This document shows positions 40,001-50,575 of a stretch of 64,000 nucleotides of DNA, one piece after another; within the stretch, counting starts at the first letter, position 1, and each line of letters begins with the position of its first letter. The stretch is taken from NCBI GenBank assembly GCA_963678705.1, contig OY783221.1:3782001-3846000 (forward strand), given 5' to 3'. The position numbers were made by a program, and so were the translations under genes. Origin of the DNA: Panorpa germanica. Its lineage: Eukaryota > Arthropoda > Insecta > Mecoptera > Panorpidae. The notes below the pieces were generated by a model, which was not told the DNA's origin, did not search any database, and was given only the letters and a program-made list of their open reading frames with translations.

Positions 40001-40872
40001 CTCTCTTTATTCATGAAAGTATATATTCTGGAACTGTATGAAATGGATTATTATTTTTATAAAAGCTAAATTATTACTTCTACTAATATTAGTACCTGCA
40101 TATTCTTCTTCATAATAACATCTTCACGAATTTTTTGACTGCATTGGTTGGAATAGATTACTGGAATAGAATTTATTAAATTGTAGGAATGTTGAGAGTG
40201 GAACGTCTAAAAAGTAATAATACATTGATTATTTAAATTATTTTGTTTAATAAAATGTATATAATTACATGGACCATTTTTTACGTTATGTACATTAGCT
40301 GTCCAAAAAAATTATCCTTTGCTCCAGATCTTGAGAGGATCTTTTTGTTTTCGTTTCAACCTTTTTCATATTGAATAACTATTTATAAGCTAAAATAACT
40401 TCGTTAAAGATAATAATATAATATTTTATTGTCTTTTATTTAATTTAATATAAAACTAACAAGAGAAGAAAACAATGCGTCCGTTGCTTTTCAAAAAATT
40501 TGACAGCAACAGTTGGGATGGTTGGTGCCACTGCTGGCCTGCGCCATTTAAATTATTGTATTTATGAATGAATGTATACTGAATACATTTTTAATTTGAC
40601 GTGCTTTGCTTTTTTAAATTAGAAGACGTTTCGAAACTAGTTTTCACGTTCATGATACCCTGATACAAAATCTATATTTTCTCATGTATATTATACACGA
40701 TTCTCCTTTCCATTTTTTTATGAATGAATTGAAATAAAAATTCATTGTGTTGTGTTAGTTTATGTTACCCTGATACAAATATTATGACAGACAACTTTTC
40801 TGTTTACTAGTAAGTTTTGTAATGAATGGTGGAATGAAGTTAAAAAATACTGGTTTTCGGTGATTTTATGAA
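37054..40872 (-). repeat. LARP7-derived array unit R5
   Basis: Standard 3819-bp unit, no insertion. N-terminal exons end at ATG 40369. The leader patch is the 'gttgctg…ggcacc' form shared with L5, L7 and R6. Confidence 0.95.
38164..38847 (-). pseudogene. LARP7: LARP7 C-terminal exons, copy R5 (xRRM frame open)
   Basis: The xRRM exon is open (stop at 38164-38166) with AAAAGG intact. The palindrome is the 16-bp form (38748-38763). The linker TAG is present. Confidence 0.85.
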
Positions 40873-41982
40873 TAATTTTTCAACCCTTATCTGTTCAAAG
40901 AATATTTTAATAAATAGGGTGATTATTAGTGAACTTAATATATAAAATAAATATTTAAAAAAATAACAAAAAATGTTTTTTATTTTAAAAATTAATTTAT
41001 TTATTTATTCATTAGCAAAATTTCTTACAATTAAAAATATAGATAGACAATGTTTAATTAACACTTATAATCTTTCGATTAATAATATAACAATAATTTC
41101 ATCGAGGCCTTCGAGGTGGAGATAATTTTTGTATTGTAGAAAATCTACATCCTTCAGACACTTTTACTCTTCATACATTGATTCGAACAATATTCTATGA
41201 GCAAAGAACTCTCTCTCTGCAAAATGAATAGAAAACTAATTAACATCTGCAAGAAGTACTGTAAAAGACGTAAAAGAAATAATGCATCATTTAATAGTTA
41301 TATTAGAATAAATAAAGCTACCTTTCATATAAATGTCCATGGAGCAGCAGAAATAGTGACATCCTTTCGATTAATAATACAACAATAAATCCAATGCTTG
41401 GTAACTGCATGAGAACGTCAGAGGTTGTATAGGTCAAAGAGATTTATGAAGAAAAAAACACAAATTCAATAAAATAATATAACTTTTATACATAAATGTT
41501 ACTTTATGAAAATAAAAAACCATTACAACAAATTTTTGTACAAAAAGAAAAACTTTTTTGTATTGACATGCGATATGTGTTTTCTAACGTAGTCTTTTTA
41601 TGCTAACTTTAAAATTGAAAACCATTTTTAACTATCTGCTCAGGTTTCGAATAATTAATTAATGATTAAAGCATTATTTTGTTTTAACTTTATAATAATG
41701 TTGATATTTCATGAACCAAAATACCTAAAAATAATTGCAAAATTGAAATCAACATTTAAAATTACGTTAAAAAATATGTACCATCATATGTTAAAACACA
41801 ATTGTTGTCTTTCTTACAAAATTTTGTAATAAACAAAAAAAATACAAAAAATGGACGATAATTAAATACATTTTAATGATCATACAAAAGTATAAACTTT
41901 AGGTAAAGGCCCAAATTGATTATAAATAAAAAAAACTATAGTTAAACATTTCTATTATCGAATAATATCTGATATTTATTGT

Positions 41983-42666
41983 TCAATTGAAGGTACTATC
42001 ATCATTAAAGTGAATATGTGTATTTTTAGCAACCTTAGCTATTAATTTATCTCTACCCTTCTTTTCAATTTTAATTTTCTTAGTTCTTTTATCATCTCTG
42101 TCCTTTGCCATTTTTAACCAATAGTCCTTTTCTTGAGCACCAGTTAACAGATATGTTGATGCTATTTGTTGATTTAATTCAATTGAATCTATTGGAGATG
42201 CTAAGTTTGGCGTGGTTGCTTTATTAATTATCTTCTGAAAAGATATCACTGATCCCGGATTATCAAATCGAATAAATGCTTCCATGGCACCTTCGCTAAT
42301 ATCAATGTATTTTACTTCTTGTGAACCATTTCTTACAGCAGCCTAAAACCATTTATATATTTTAAAACAATACATTATTTTAAATACAACATTTATTTTT
42401 ATTATATGTTACCTTAAACCCTTTAATATCTACACAGGGTTCTAATAATTTTACTCCTAAAATTATATTTGGTGAAAATGCCAATGCGCCAGCATCTAGC
42501 TGTGTACTTGTTTCTGTTATACGTTTATCTTTTTCTTTACCTCCATAAAAGTTCTGTTGATAATGCCACAACCCGGGTTGTGATATTCTCGATTTATATT
42601 TAATTGTCTTTTAAGTTGTTGCATTTTCTAACGTTGCAAATATAAATAGGTCTTTTCCATTCTTTT
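41983..42666 (-). pseudogene. LARP7: LARP7 C-terminal exons, copy R6 (xRRM frame open)
   Basis: The xRRM exon is open. It has GGKEKD where the others have GGQEKD (a C-to-A change on the coding strand near 42537). The palindrome is the 16-bp form (42567-42582). Confidence 0.85.
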
Positions 42667-43841
42667 CTGAAATTGAAATATGTTACTGTAATATTTAATT
42701 TAATTTTAAGTAATTTTAATTTTAATTCTTAAAGAAAAAAAACTAAAGATTAATGATTTTTAAAAATATAAAATTGAACCTTTTCATCATTTTTAACAAG
42801 ATTATAGTCTTCTTTCTTTAAGAAAATAAACTAAAATTTTAAGATTTTTTAAAATATAAAATTAAACTTTTTTTAAAATAAGTTTTAACAAGATTATAAT
42901 AATCTTCTTTTTTAAAGAATAAAAAAACAGAAAATTTATGATTTTTTCAAATCTAAAATTGAAGTTTCATCATTTTTAACAAGATTAAAAATTTAAACTA
43001 ATTAACTTGTGCAAAAACTATTGTAAAAATAGATAAATAAAATAAATAAAGCTACCATCCCTATAAATGTCCACAGGAGCAGCAGAAATAGTCAGATCCT
43101 TTCGATTAATAATATAACAATAAATCCAAAGGTCTGAACCTTCACAGTAGTGCGAGTATCCTTTACAGAAGCCTTCGAGATGGAGCTATTTATGTATTGT
43201 TGAAAATCTACAAACTTTCGACAGTTTTACTCTTCATACAATGATTCGAACCATATTGTATGGGGCAAAGAAATCTGCAAAATGAATAGAAAAGTAATTA
43301 ACATCTGCAAGAAGTACTGTATAAGACGTAAAATAAATAATGCATCGTATACTAATTAATATTAGTATAAATAAAACTACCTCCCATATAAATGTCCACA
43401 GGAGCAGCAGAAATAGTCACATCCTTTCGATTAATAATATAACAATAAATCATAAGGTCTGAACCTTCATAGTAGTGCTAGTATCCTTCACAGAAGCTTT
43501 CGAGGTGGAGGTAATGTATGCATTGTTGAAAATCTACATCCTTCCGACAGTTTTACTTTTTATATATTCATTCAAACCGTATTCTATGAGGCAAAGAACT
43601 CTGCAAAATTATTTAGATAACTAATTAACATCTGCAAGAAGTACTGTAAAACACATAATAGAAATAATGCATCGTATACTAATTAATATTAGTATAAATA
43701 AAACTACCTTCCATATAAATGTCCACAGGAGCAGCAGAAATAGTCACATCCTACTAGAGTATTTGACATTTACTAAGGTAACTTCAATAAGTGGACCCCG
43801 AACATGCTGGCAATCTGGACTCTCTTTATTCATGAAAGTAT

Positions 43842-44026
43842 TATTGAGATTAAGTATCTAGAAGTCTAGAGTTAGAAAACTAGATGTAATGTTTTTACTT
43901 GATATTATTTTAGTAATAACAAAAGAACGTTAACTAATACAATAAATATACAGTTCGGAATCTCTTACAAAACGGTCTTGTTTACTCAAAATACTATTTA
44001 ATATTTATCCTCTAAATAACATAAAA
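43842..44026 (+). repeat. 5' LTR of the copia element
   Basis: Begins TATTGAGATTAAG and ends AATAACATAAAA; 185 bp, matching the 3' LTR base for base by eye. It lacks the common TG...CA ends at these boundaries. The boundaries are set by the LTR match and the target duplication. Confidence 0.93.
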
Positions 44027-44041
44027 GGTTATGGGGCCCAG
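44027..44041 (+). other. primer-binding site
   Basis: GGTTATGGGGCCCAG follows the 5' LTR directly. Drosophila copia has a very similar site that pairs with an internal half of initiator tRNA-Met; by analogy the same priming is inferred. Confidence 0.7.
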
Positions 44042-44189
44042 TTACGTATTTGTATTAATAGTAAAGGTAGAGAATTAACAAATATCAAAGTTAGTGATAT
44101 TAGTGTTATTTTAAAATTATTTTGATAAACAAACGGAAACTCATATTTTAAATTGTATTATCAGGCTGAATACAATAGTTAAAAATAAA

Positions 44190-47100
44190 ATGGAGTTTTA
44201 TAAACATATAAAACCATTAACCGGTGAGTTAGATTGGCCAATATGGAAGCGCAAGATAAGAGATCTTTTGGATTATCATGAAGGTGCTCTAGATGTAATA
44301 GATGGTAAGCTTATAAAACCAAAAGAACTCAAGGAAGGAGCTACAGAATCTGAAAAGCAAGAGCACAAGTCCAAATGTGATTTATTTAGAAAATCAAATA
44401 GCTACGCTAAATCAATGATCGCAAGCTCTGTTACGGATGCAGTGTACCAGAAAATAATGGATCAGCAGACAGCATTTGATGCTTGGAATATGTTAAGACA
44501 GCAGTTTGAGGCATCGTCAAAAGACCAGTTATTTAAGATTTGTACGGATTTCTTTTCATTTAACTGGATTGATGGTGACGACGTAGCAACACATATAGCT
44601 AAGCTTAAATCACTATGGAGTGAATTAAATAATGGTCTTAAAGCGAAAAATGAGAATACTTTACCAGACTTATTATTACTATGCAAGACGCTGCATATTT
44701 TGCCAAGTACATTTATTACTTTTAAATCAAGTTGGATGTTGTTAAAAGATGAAACGAATAAGACATTTGATGATTTGACGATTCAACTTTGTTCCTTTGA
44801 AAGGAACTTTATGACACAAAAAAGTACAAGTTTAGTTTCTCCAGAGAGAGAAGAGGCATTAGTTGTAGCTAACACAAAGTATAATAAGAGCAAAGTTAAG
44901 ACGAAACAAAATAAATTTACATGTAACTACTGCAAACAGGTTGGGCATTGGGTTAAAGATTGCCAAAAGTGGATCTCTGACGGAAGACCAAAGAAAAACC
45001 AACAGGCATCAGCAGCTGTTACAGGACTTATGTTACTTGAAGAAGAGGCTATGCCAGCAGAGTCGTCTACTCACTCTTCAAGATGGTGGATAGACAATGG
45101 AGCGACAAGACATGTAACAAATAGTAATTTGTATTACATAGATTTTAAAGAATTCAAAGCTGCATCTGGTATAAGATCTGCAGGAAAAGAAGTCCTTCCC
45201 GCCATAGGATCAGGAACTGTAAAAATAAGAATCTTGGAAACTGGAAAAGAATTTTTGTTAAAGGATGTCTGGTATGTACCAAATTTGAGAAGAAATTTGT
45301 TCTCTGTTTTAGCAGCACAAGACAAGAATCCAGAGAGTGTATTTAAGTCAACAGCGACCAAGTGCAGACTCTCAAATCAGGGAAAGTTGATGCTAAATGG
45401 AACAAGAGAACTAGGAGGTACTTTATTCGAGGCAAAAATTACACCAGTACTACCAATAAGAAACCCTGAGGTAAATTTTGTTGATAATAAATTGCAATTG
45501 TACCACGAGAGGTGGGGCCATCAAGATAAAAGGCACGTACTAGCTAAAATGCAAAAAGAGTTGCATCTGAAAGTTCCAAAAGAGGAAAAGCAATTATGTG
45601 AGCCTTGTATCTATGGTAAAGCACATAGGCTACCATTTGGTCATAGGGAAAAATCAACAAAACCAGGAGAATTATTTTCGGCCGACGTATGTGGACCTTT
45701 TGATCAGTCATTCAATAAGAAAAAGTACTTAGTTGTTTTTAAGGACAACTATACTAAGTTTCGATATGGTTACCTGATGTCAGAAAAATCAGAGGTAAAA
45801 GAAATGCTAAGAAAGGTACTTTCGCATACAAAGATGTTGGGCCATTCGATCAGAGAATTGATTAGTGACAATGGTGGTGAAATGGACAACAAAGAAATCA
45901 GAGAGATTCTTAGTGCAGCAGGGGTCACACAAAGGTTGACAGCTCCATACACGCCTCAGCAAAATGCGATTTGTGAGAGAGATTTTAGAACAATCATAGA
46001 AATGGCAAGAACATTTAAATATTCTAATGAGAATTTAATTTTTCCAAAAGCTATGTGGGCAGAGCTTGTAGCAACGTCACTGTACATCCTAAATAGAACT
46101 GGGAAATCGTCTGTAGAAGGTGTAAGTCCCTATGAATTATGGATAGGTAAGAAACCAAGAATAAAACATTTAAGAGTAATTGGTTCAGTGTGCTACGCCC
46201 ACATTCCAGATCAGAGACGGAAGAAAATGGATAAGAAAGCCATAAAAGGTTACCTGATAGGCTATGACGGAGATGAGCGTTATCGCATCTGGGTAAAAGA
46301 AGAAAATAAAGTTATACTGAGTAGAGATGTTTTATTTCAAGAAAAGTTAAGCAAGTGTGAGTACGTAAAGTTGCCATTTAAGGACATAGAAGTTCAAATT
46401 GAGGAAAAACAAACCAACCAAGAGGTGTCTGAAAAGAATAGAGGACAAGAAGACAGTGAATCAGAATCTGAAGAATCGTCTGAGAATGAACAGAATGATT
46501 CAACAGACGAAGAAAGAAAAGATCCACTCTCAGAGTTTTCCAGAAATTTGAGAGATCGTTCAAAGTTGTCCAAACCGGCATATCTAAAAGACTACGTAAT
46601 GTTTGGTGAAGAAACAGTTTTTCAAATCACCACACCTGAAACTTATGAAGAAGCTCTCAGTGGAAACAATAAAAATCATTGGAAAGAAGCAATGGAAAAT
46701 GAAATAAAATCCTTAAAAGAAAACCATACATGGGAACTAACAAGTTTGCCAAAAGGATCTAGAGTGATACCTTCTAAATGGGTTTTTAGAGTAAAATCAA
46801 ATCCTGATGGTTCAATAGATAAGTACAAGGCCAGAGTTGTTATAAAAGGTTACAGTCAGAGATATGGTGTGGATTTTAATGAAACATTTAGTCCAGTAGC
46901 AAAACTAAGCACGATAAGAGCTATGCTAAGTATTGCAGCTACAGAACAGATGTATTTAACTCAGTTCGATGTTTCAACAGCATTTTTATACGGACATTTA
47001 GATAGGGATATATACATGGAACAGCCAGAGGGATATACTGATGGAACTAAAAATGTCTGTAAATTACTAAGGAGTTTATATGGGCTAAAGCAAGCTCCTA

Positions 47101-47249
47101 GATGTTGGAACAAAAGATTTAGTACTTTTCTAAAAGAAGCGGGGTTTAGAGCCAGTGAAGCTGATCCTTGTCTTTATATTAGAAAACGTAAAAATAAAAG
47201 GAGAAAAAGTGTTGGAAGGTGCTATACAAGTAAGGTATATCACTACTGA
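44190..47249 (+). CDS. copia Gag-Pol polyprotein, C-terminally truncated (1019 aa)
   Basis: Retrotransposon polyprotein. Gag occupies the N terminus and ends in a CCHC zinc knuckle (C-x2-C-x4-H-x4-C, residues 245-258). The aspartic protease is marked by WWIDNGA (Asp302), with DNG in place of the usual D-S/T-G. A GAG-pre-integrase HHCC region follows (about 438-490, H439, H445, CEPC). The integrase core has Asp499, Asp560 and Glu596, and the last two are spaced by 35 residues as expected. Reverse transcriptase starts near residue 830, with the first catalytic Asp at 927 (FDVSTAF) and YGLKQAPR at 964. After DPCLYI (about 996) the frame runs into about 20 unrelated residues and stops. The YVDD-containing half and RNase H are missing, so replication enzymes would have to come from a full-length relative. 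Gag and Pol are in one frame. The start is the first ATG after the primer-binding site. Confidence 0.93.
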   Translation: MEFYKHIKPLTGELDWPIWKRKIRDLLDYHEGALDVIDGKLIKPKELKEGATESEKQEHKSKCDLFRKSNSYAKSMIASSVTDAVYQKIMDQQTAFDAWNMLRQQFEASSKDQLFKICTDFFSFNWIDGDDVATHIAKLKSLWSELNNGLKAKNENTLPDLLLLCKTLHILPSTFITFKSSWMLLKDETNKTFDDLTIQLCSFERNFMTQKSTSLVSPEREEALVVANTKYNKSKVKTKQNKFTCNYCKQVGHWVKDCQKWISDGRPKKNQQASAAVTGLMLLEEEAMPAESSTHSSRWWIDNGATRHVTNSNLYYIDFKEFKAASGIRSAGKEVLPAIGSGTVKIRILETGKEFLLKDVWYVPNLRRNLFSVLAAQDKNPESVFKSTATKCRLSNQGKLMLNGTRELGGTLFEAKITPVLPIRNPEVNFVDNKLQLYHERWGHQDKRHVLAKMQKELHLKVPKEEKQLCEPCIYGKAHRLPFGHREKSTKPGELFSADVCGPFDQSFNKKKYLVVFKDNYTKFRYGYLMSEKSEVKEMLRKVLSHTKMLGHSIRELISDNGGEMDNKEIREILSAAGVTQRLTAPYTPQQNAICERDFRTIIEMARTFKYSNENLIFPKAMWAELVATSLYILNRTGKSSVEGVSPYELWIGKKPRIKHLRVIGSVCYAHIPDQRRKKMDKKAIKGYLIGYDGDERYRIWVKEENKVILSRDVLFQEKLSKCEYVKLPFKDIEVQIEEKQTNQEVSEKNRGQEDSESESEESSENEQNDSTDEERKDPLSEFSRNLRDRSKLSKPAYLKDYVMFGEETVFQITTPETYEEALSGNNKNHWKEAMENEIKSLKENHTWELTSLPKGSRVIPSKWVFRVKSNPDGSIDKYKARVVIKGYSQRYGVDFNETFSPVAKLSTIRAMLSIAATEQMYLTQFDVSTAFLYGHLDRDIYMEQPEGYTDGTKNVCKLLRSLYGLKQAPRCWNKRFSTFLKEAGFRASEADPCLYIRKRKNKRRKSVGRCYTSKVYHY

Positions 47250-47337
47250 AGATCAAATAGCTGACATCATGACCAAGCCACTTCCAAAACCAAGACTAGT
47301 GAATTTGAATAATAAGTTAGGACTTTTGAGAATCTAG
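47206..47337 (+). pseudogene. copia RNase H C-terminal remnant
   Basis: In another frame than the main ORF, the sequence reads VLEGAIQVRYI, then EDQIADIMTKPLPKPR, then LGLLRI and a stop at 47337. This is the characteristic end of copia RNase H (the 'QxADIxTKPLP' motif). It shows that an internal segment between about 47185 and 47205 was deleted, joining the mid-RT to the end of RNase H out of frame. Confidence 0.85.
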
Positions 47338-47411
47338 AAAATATATTGTATAATATATTTTATATTCCAGTAATTTAAGTTTATAAATTGTTCAATTCTG
47401 TATATAGAGTC

Positions 47412-47427
47412 AAGAAAAAAGGGAAAG
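47412..47427 (+). other. polypurine tract
   Basis: AAGAAAAAAGGGAAAG ends directly at the 3' LTR, the position expected for plus-strand priming. Confidence 0.8.
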
Positions 47428-47612
47428 TATTGAGATTAAGTATCTAGAAGTCTAGAGTTAGAAAACTAGATGTAATGTTTTTACTTGATATTATTTTAGT
47501 AATAACAAAAGAACGTTAACTAATACAATAAATATACAGTTCGGAATCTCTTACAAAACGGTCTTGTTTACTCAAAATACTATTTAATATTTATCCTCTA
47601 AATAACATAAAA
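47428..47612 (+). repeat. 3' LTR of the copia element
   Basis: 185 bp, identical by eye to the 5' LTR; ends at AATAACATAAAA, followed by the AGTAT target duplication. Confidence 0.93.
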
Positions 47613-48229
47613 AGTATATATTCTGGAACTGTATGAAATGGATTATTATTTTTATAAAAGCTAAATTATTACTTCTACTAATATTAGTACCTGCATATTC
47701 TTCTTCATAATAACATCTTCACGAATTTTTTGACTGCATTGGTTGGAATAGATTACTGGAATAGAATTTATTAAATTGTAGGAATGTTGAGAGTGGAACG
47801 TCTAAAAAGTAATAATACATTGATTATTTAAATTATTTTGTTTAATAAAATGTATATAATTACATGGACCATTTTTTACGTTATGTACATTAGCTGTCCA
47901 AAAAAATTATCCTTTGCTCCAGATCTTGAGAGGATCTTTTTGTTTTCGTTTCAACCTTTTTCATATTGAATAACTATTTATAAGCTAAAATAACTTCGTT
48001 AAAGATAATAATATAATATTTTATTGTCTTTTATTTAATTTAATATAAAACTAACAAGAGAAGAAAACAATGCGTCCGTTGCTTTTCAAAAAATTTGACA
48101 GCAACAGTTGGGATGGTTGGTGCCACTGCTGGCCTGCGCCATTTAAATTATTGTATTTATGAATGAATGTATACTGAATACATTTATAATTTGACGTGCT
48201 TTGCTTTTTTAAATTAGAAGACGTTTCCA

Positions 48230-48610
48230 AATTAGTTTTCACGTTCATGATACCCTGATACAAAATCTATATTTTCTCATGTATATTATACACGATTCTC
48301 CTTTCCATTTTTTTATGAATGAATTGAAATAAAAATTTACTGTGTCGTTTTAGTTTATGCTACCCTGATACAAATATTATGAAGAACCACTTTAAATTGT
48401 TTAATGTTTTGTTAGGAACGGAATGAATTTAAAAAAAAACTGGTGATTTTAAGAATAATATGTTTTAACAGGCACTTTCGCAGCGAATTTTTCAACCCTT
48501 ATCTGTTTAAAAAATCTTTTAATAGATAGGGTGATTAGCATTTTATTAGAGAACTATATATATATTAAAATAACTATATATATTTAAAAAAAAATAAACA
48601 ATATTTTTTA
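48230..48610 (-). repeat. diverged outer edge of the array
   Basis: Homology to the unit leader continues past the last clean unit but with many substitutions and indels (for example 'tttaacaggcactttcgcagcg' inserted near 48464). Homology to the preceding-unit end ('aacccttatctgtttaaa', 'tagggtgatta') fades near 48610. It marks the transition from the homogenised array to single-copy DNA. Confidence 0.75.
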
Positions 48611-48856
48611 TTACTAATCATGAATAATAAAACTCCAAATATATAAAATTTATATATTCTTATTAATTCTCAAAACATGAAATAAATTATTCTACATTTT
48701 CGAGAATTAAAATGTCTGAAATAATTAAGACTATGTACAATTATAAAACATTTATAATTATTTTAAACTGTAGTTTTACTTTATTAGTAATTAATTCAAA
48801 GTTCATATTTCTTAAATTAACTTATGATATAAATTTCTAGTTAATATTTTTAAAAT
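48611..48856. other. array-to-GAR1 spacer with GAR1 3' UTR
   Basis: AT-rich, no gene. On the minus strand an AATAAA (48780-48785) lies about 70 bp after the GAR1 stop codon and is the likely poly(A) signal. Confidence 0.6.
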
Positions 48857-50575
48857 TTATCTTCGGCCTCCAAAGCCACCTCCTCCTCCGCTGTTACGTC
48901 CACCAAAGCCACCTCCTCCCCCGCTGTTGCGTCCACCAAAGCCACCTCCTCCCCCGCTCTGGCGTCCACCGAAGCCGCCTCCTCCACCACCACGACTTCC
49001 ACCAAAACCGCGACCACCGCTTCCACCTCTGCCACCACCACCAAATCCACCGCCACCACGTCCAAAACCACCACGTCCTCCACCACCTAAAAATAAATAG
49101 AATATATTTAAAAGTTATCCCTTGGACATTAATTTTGAAGCATCCATATACAAGCCAATATGTATGGGTACCAACTATAATTTGTTCAACAATAGTTGAA
49201 TATTACTTATCATTTATTTCATGTGAGTACAAAAACAGATTTAAATAATATTTAACTTTTGCTGAACAAATATATATAAACAAATATATGGTGTTGATCT
49301 GCGCACATGTTTACTCGAGATGAAACCTTGAAAATGTTCACACGTTAATTTACAAAAAGAACACCAATAATTCAACTAACTTCATTCGAATTCCAAAAAT
49401 TAAAACTAAAATATAATAGTGACACAAAAAACAAACTCTAAATAATAAATTCACAAGCTCATTATAAAAAAGACTTCAATGATTAATTAAAAAATAAAGA
49501 AACCATTTGAAAGATTTCTTAGGCAGAGGTGTGAATAAATTCATAGAATGATTTAACATTAGAAATTTTATATGTTTAGGATTAAGAGAAAATATTTCAT
49601 ACCTCCTCGCCCACCTCGACCTCCACCTCGTTTTGAAACAGATCCAGGTGGCTTAGGTAGAAACCTTTGTAAAGGTAATAATTTTGCAGGATCTATAAAT
49701 AACTGTAAAACAAATAGCAGTTAATAATGATACATATTAATAATCTATATTGTGTAGTATTTTCAAATAGTGCATAGTGCAACTGGGCAATGTCAGATAA
49801 TTTAATTTTACATTCTAATGTGTCAATAAAAGTTTAAAAGAATCCCACTGAAAGTTTTTATCTAAATTATTTGAATTCTAATGTACATAAAAATGTAGAA
49901 CATGTGATTCTACTTTCTTTAAAACATAGATATCTTTGCATGGAATCTGATTATATATTTCATGTTTTGAAAAATTTAATAAATTGAACTGACATTCGCC
50001 CTTTTACTACCAAGCCACATATATATATAGAGTTTAGTTAACATCAAAATTACCTTTTCATTCTTTTTAAAACTGCTAGCTTTCATGTTTTCTCCAAGTT
50101 TAATAGACACTGAATAATCTTTAATATTTCCAAATATTTCATCTATTTTTCCTATTTGTTCTTTATTTTCTAGGTAAATGTTAGCATTAAAATATGGTAC
50201 ATCTTCAATTTCAACCTGAAACATTTATTAAATTACGAACTGTGTAAAATGTTTAGCTATAATACTATCCCAAATATATTTAATACCATACCTTGCAAAC
50301 AATGTCATCTTGAACGGGATATTGAAATGAGCCTAGCGGAATTACACGTTCTGGAGGGCCTTGATCGAAACCCCCTCGACCTCTATCACCACCAAAGCCT
50401 CGGCTTCCTCCTTTTAATAAAGATATATGTTAGGTTTTACATTACATAAAAACCGGCACAATAAGTTATTCTAAAAATGATTACCTCTACCACGGCCTCC
50501 GCCAAAACCACCTCCTGATCCTCTATTACCACCAAATCCTCTGTTATTACCACCTCCACGACCGCGGAATGACAT
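48857..50575 (-). CDS. GAR1: GAR1, H/ACA ribonucleoprotein subunit
   Basis: Structural protein of H/ACA snoRNPs, which guide pseudouridylation of rRNA and snRNA in the nucleolus and Cajal bodies; GAR1 binds the pseudouridine synthase Cbf5/dyskerin. Five coding exons, minus strand: 50485-50575, 50292-50410, 50054-50215, 49603-49702 and 48857-49086. All junctions are GT-AG with matching phases and give 233 aa. Order: N-terminal RGG domain (MSFRGRGGG…, to about residue 48); core GAR1 domain from [11 protein letters not shown] through [24 protein letters not shown] and [10 protein letters not shown] to [15 protein letters not shown] (about 50-150); C-terminal RGG/GGF domain. Both glycine-arginine-rich flanks are typical of the family. 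The last exon holds a near-perfect 33-bp tandem repeat coding [18 protein letters not shown] acceptor just upstream of the ATG suggests a 5' UTR intron (about 50600). The gene lies 3' of SPC24, same strand. Confidence 0.95.
49087..49602 (-). other. GAR1 last intron
   Basis: A 516-bp AT-rich intron (GTATGA...TTTTTAG); no other feature seen. Confidence 0.85.

Larger units (their letters stand above)
43842..47612 (+). mobile_element. Ty1/copia LTR retrotransposon, internally deleted
   Basis: A 3771-bp element with two 185-bp LTRs that I read as identical. It is flanked by the 5-bp target duplication AGTAT (43837-43841 and 47613-47617), and the empty site is present in every other unit, so the boundaries are firm. 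A primer-binding site and a polypurine tract lie next to the LTRs. The order protease, integrase, reverse transcriptase is the copia order. The second half of the reverse transcriptase and most of RNase H are deleted, so the element is non-autonomous. Identical LTRs point to recent insertion. Confidence 0.95.
40873..48455 (-). repeat. LARP7-derived array unit R6, split by copia
   Basis: Outermost right unit, interrupted by the 3771-bp copia element plus its 5-bp target duplication. Removing these leaves a unit of about standard length. N-terminal exons end at ATG 47964. The outer few hundred bases (from about 48230) are diverged. Confidence 0.93.

Noticed and set aside
44462-46581. Minus-strand frames inside the copia element
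   Set aside because: Antisense shadows of the Gag-Pol reading frame.
48051-48263. 70-codon open frame at the array edge, minus strand
   Set aside because: It is open only in the diverged edge copy because of small differences there. No recognisable motif, and no support from other copies.
1-48610. CRISPR array or rDNA cluster as explanation for the repeats
   Set aside because: Repeats are kilobases long with no short repeat-spacer pattern, and no rRNA-like sequence is present. The content is LARP7-derived and AT-rich.
48850-49086. 78-codon minus-strand frame rich in Val/Ala/Glu
   Set aside because: Shadow of the GAR1 Gly-rich last exon in another frame; low-complexity artefact.
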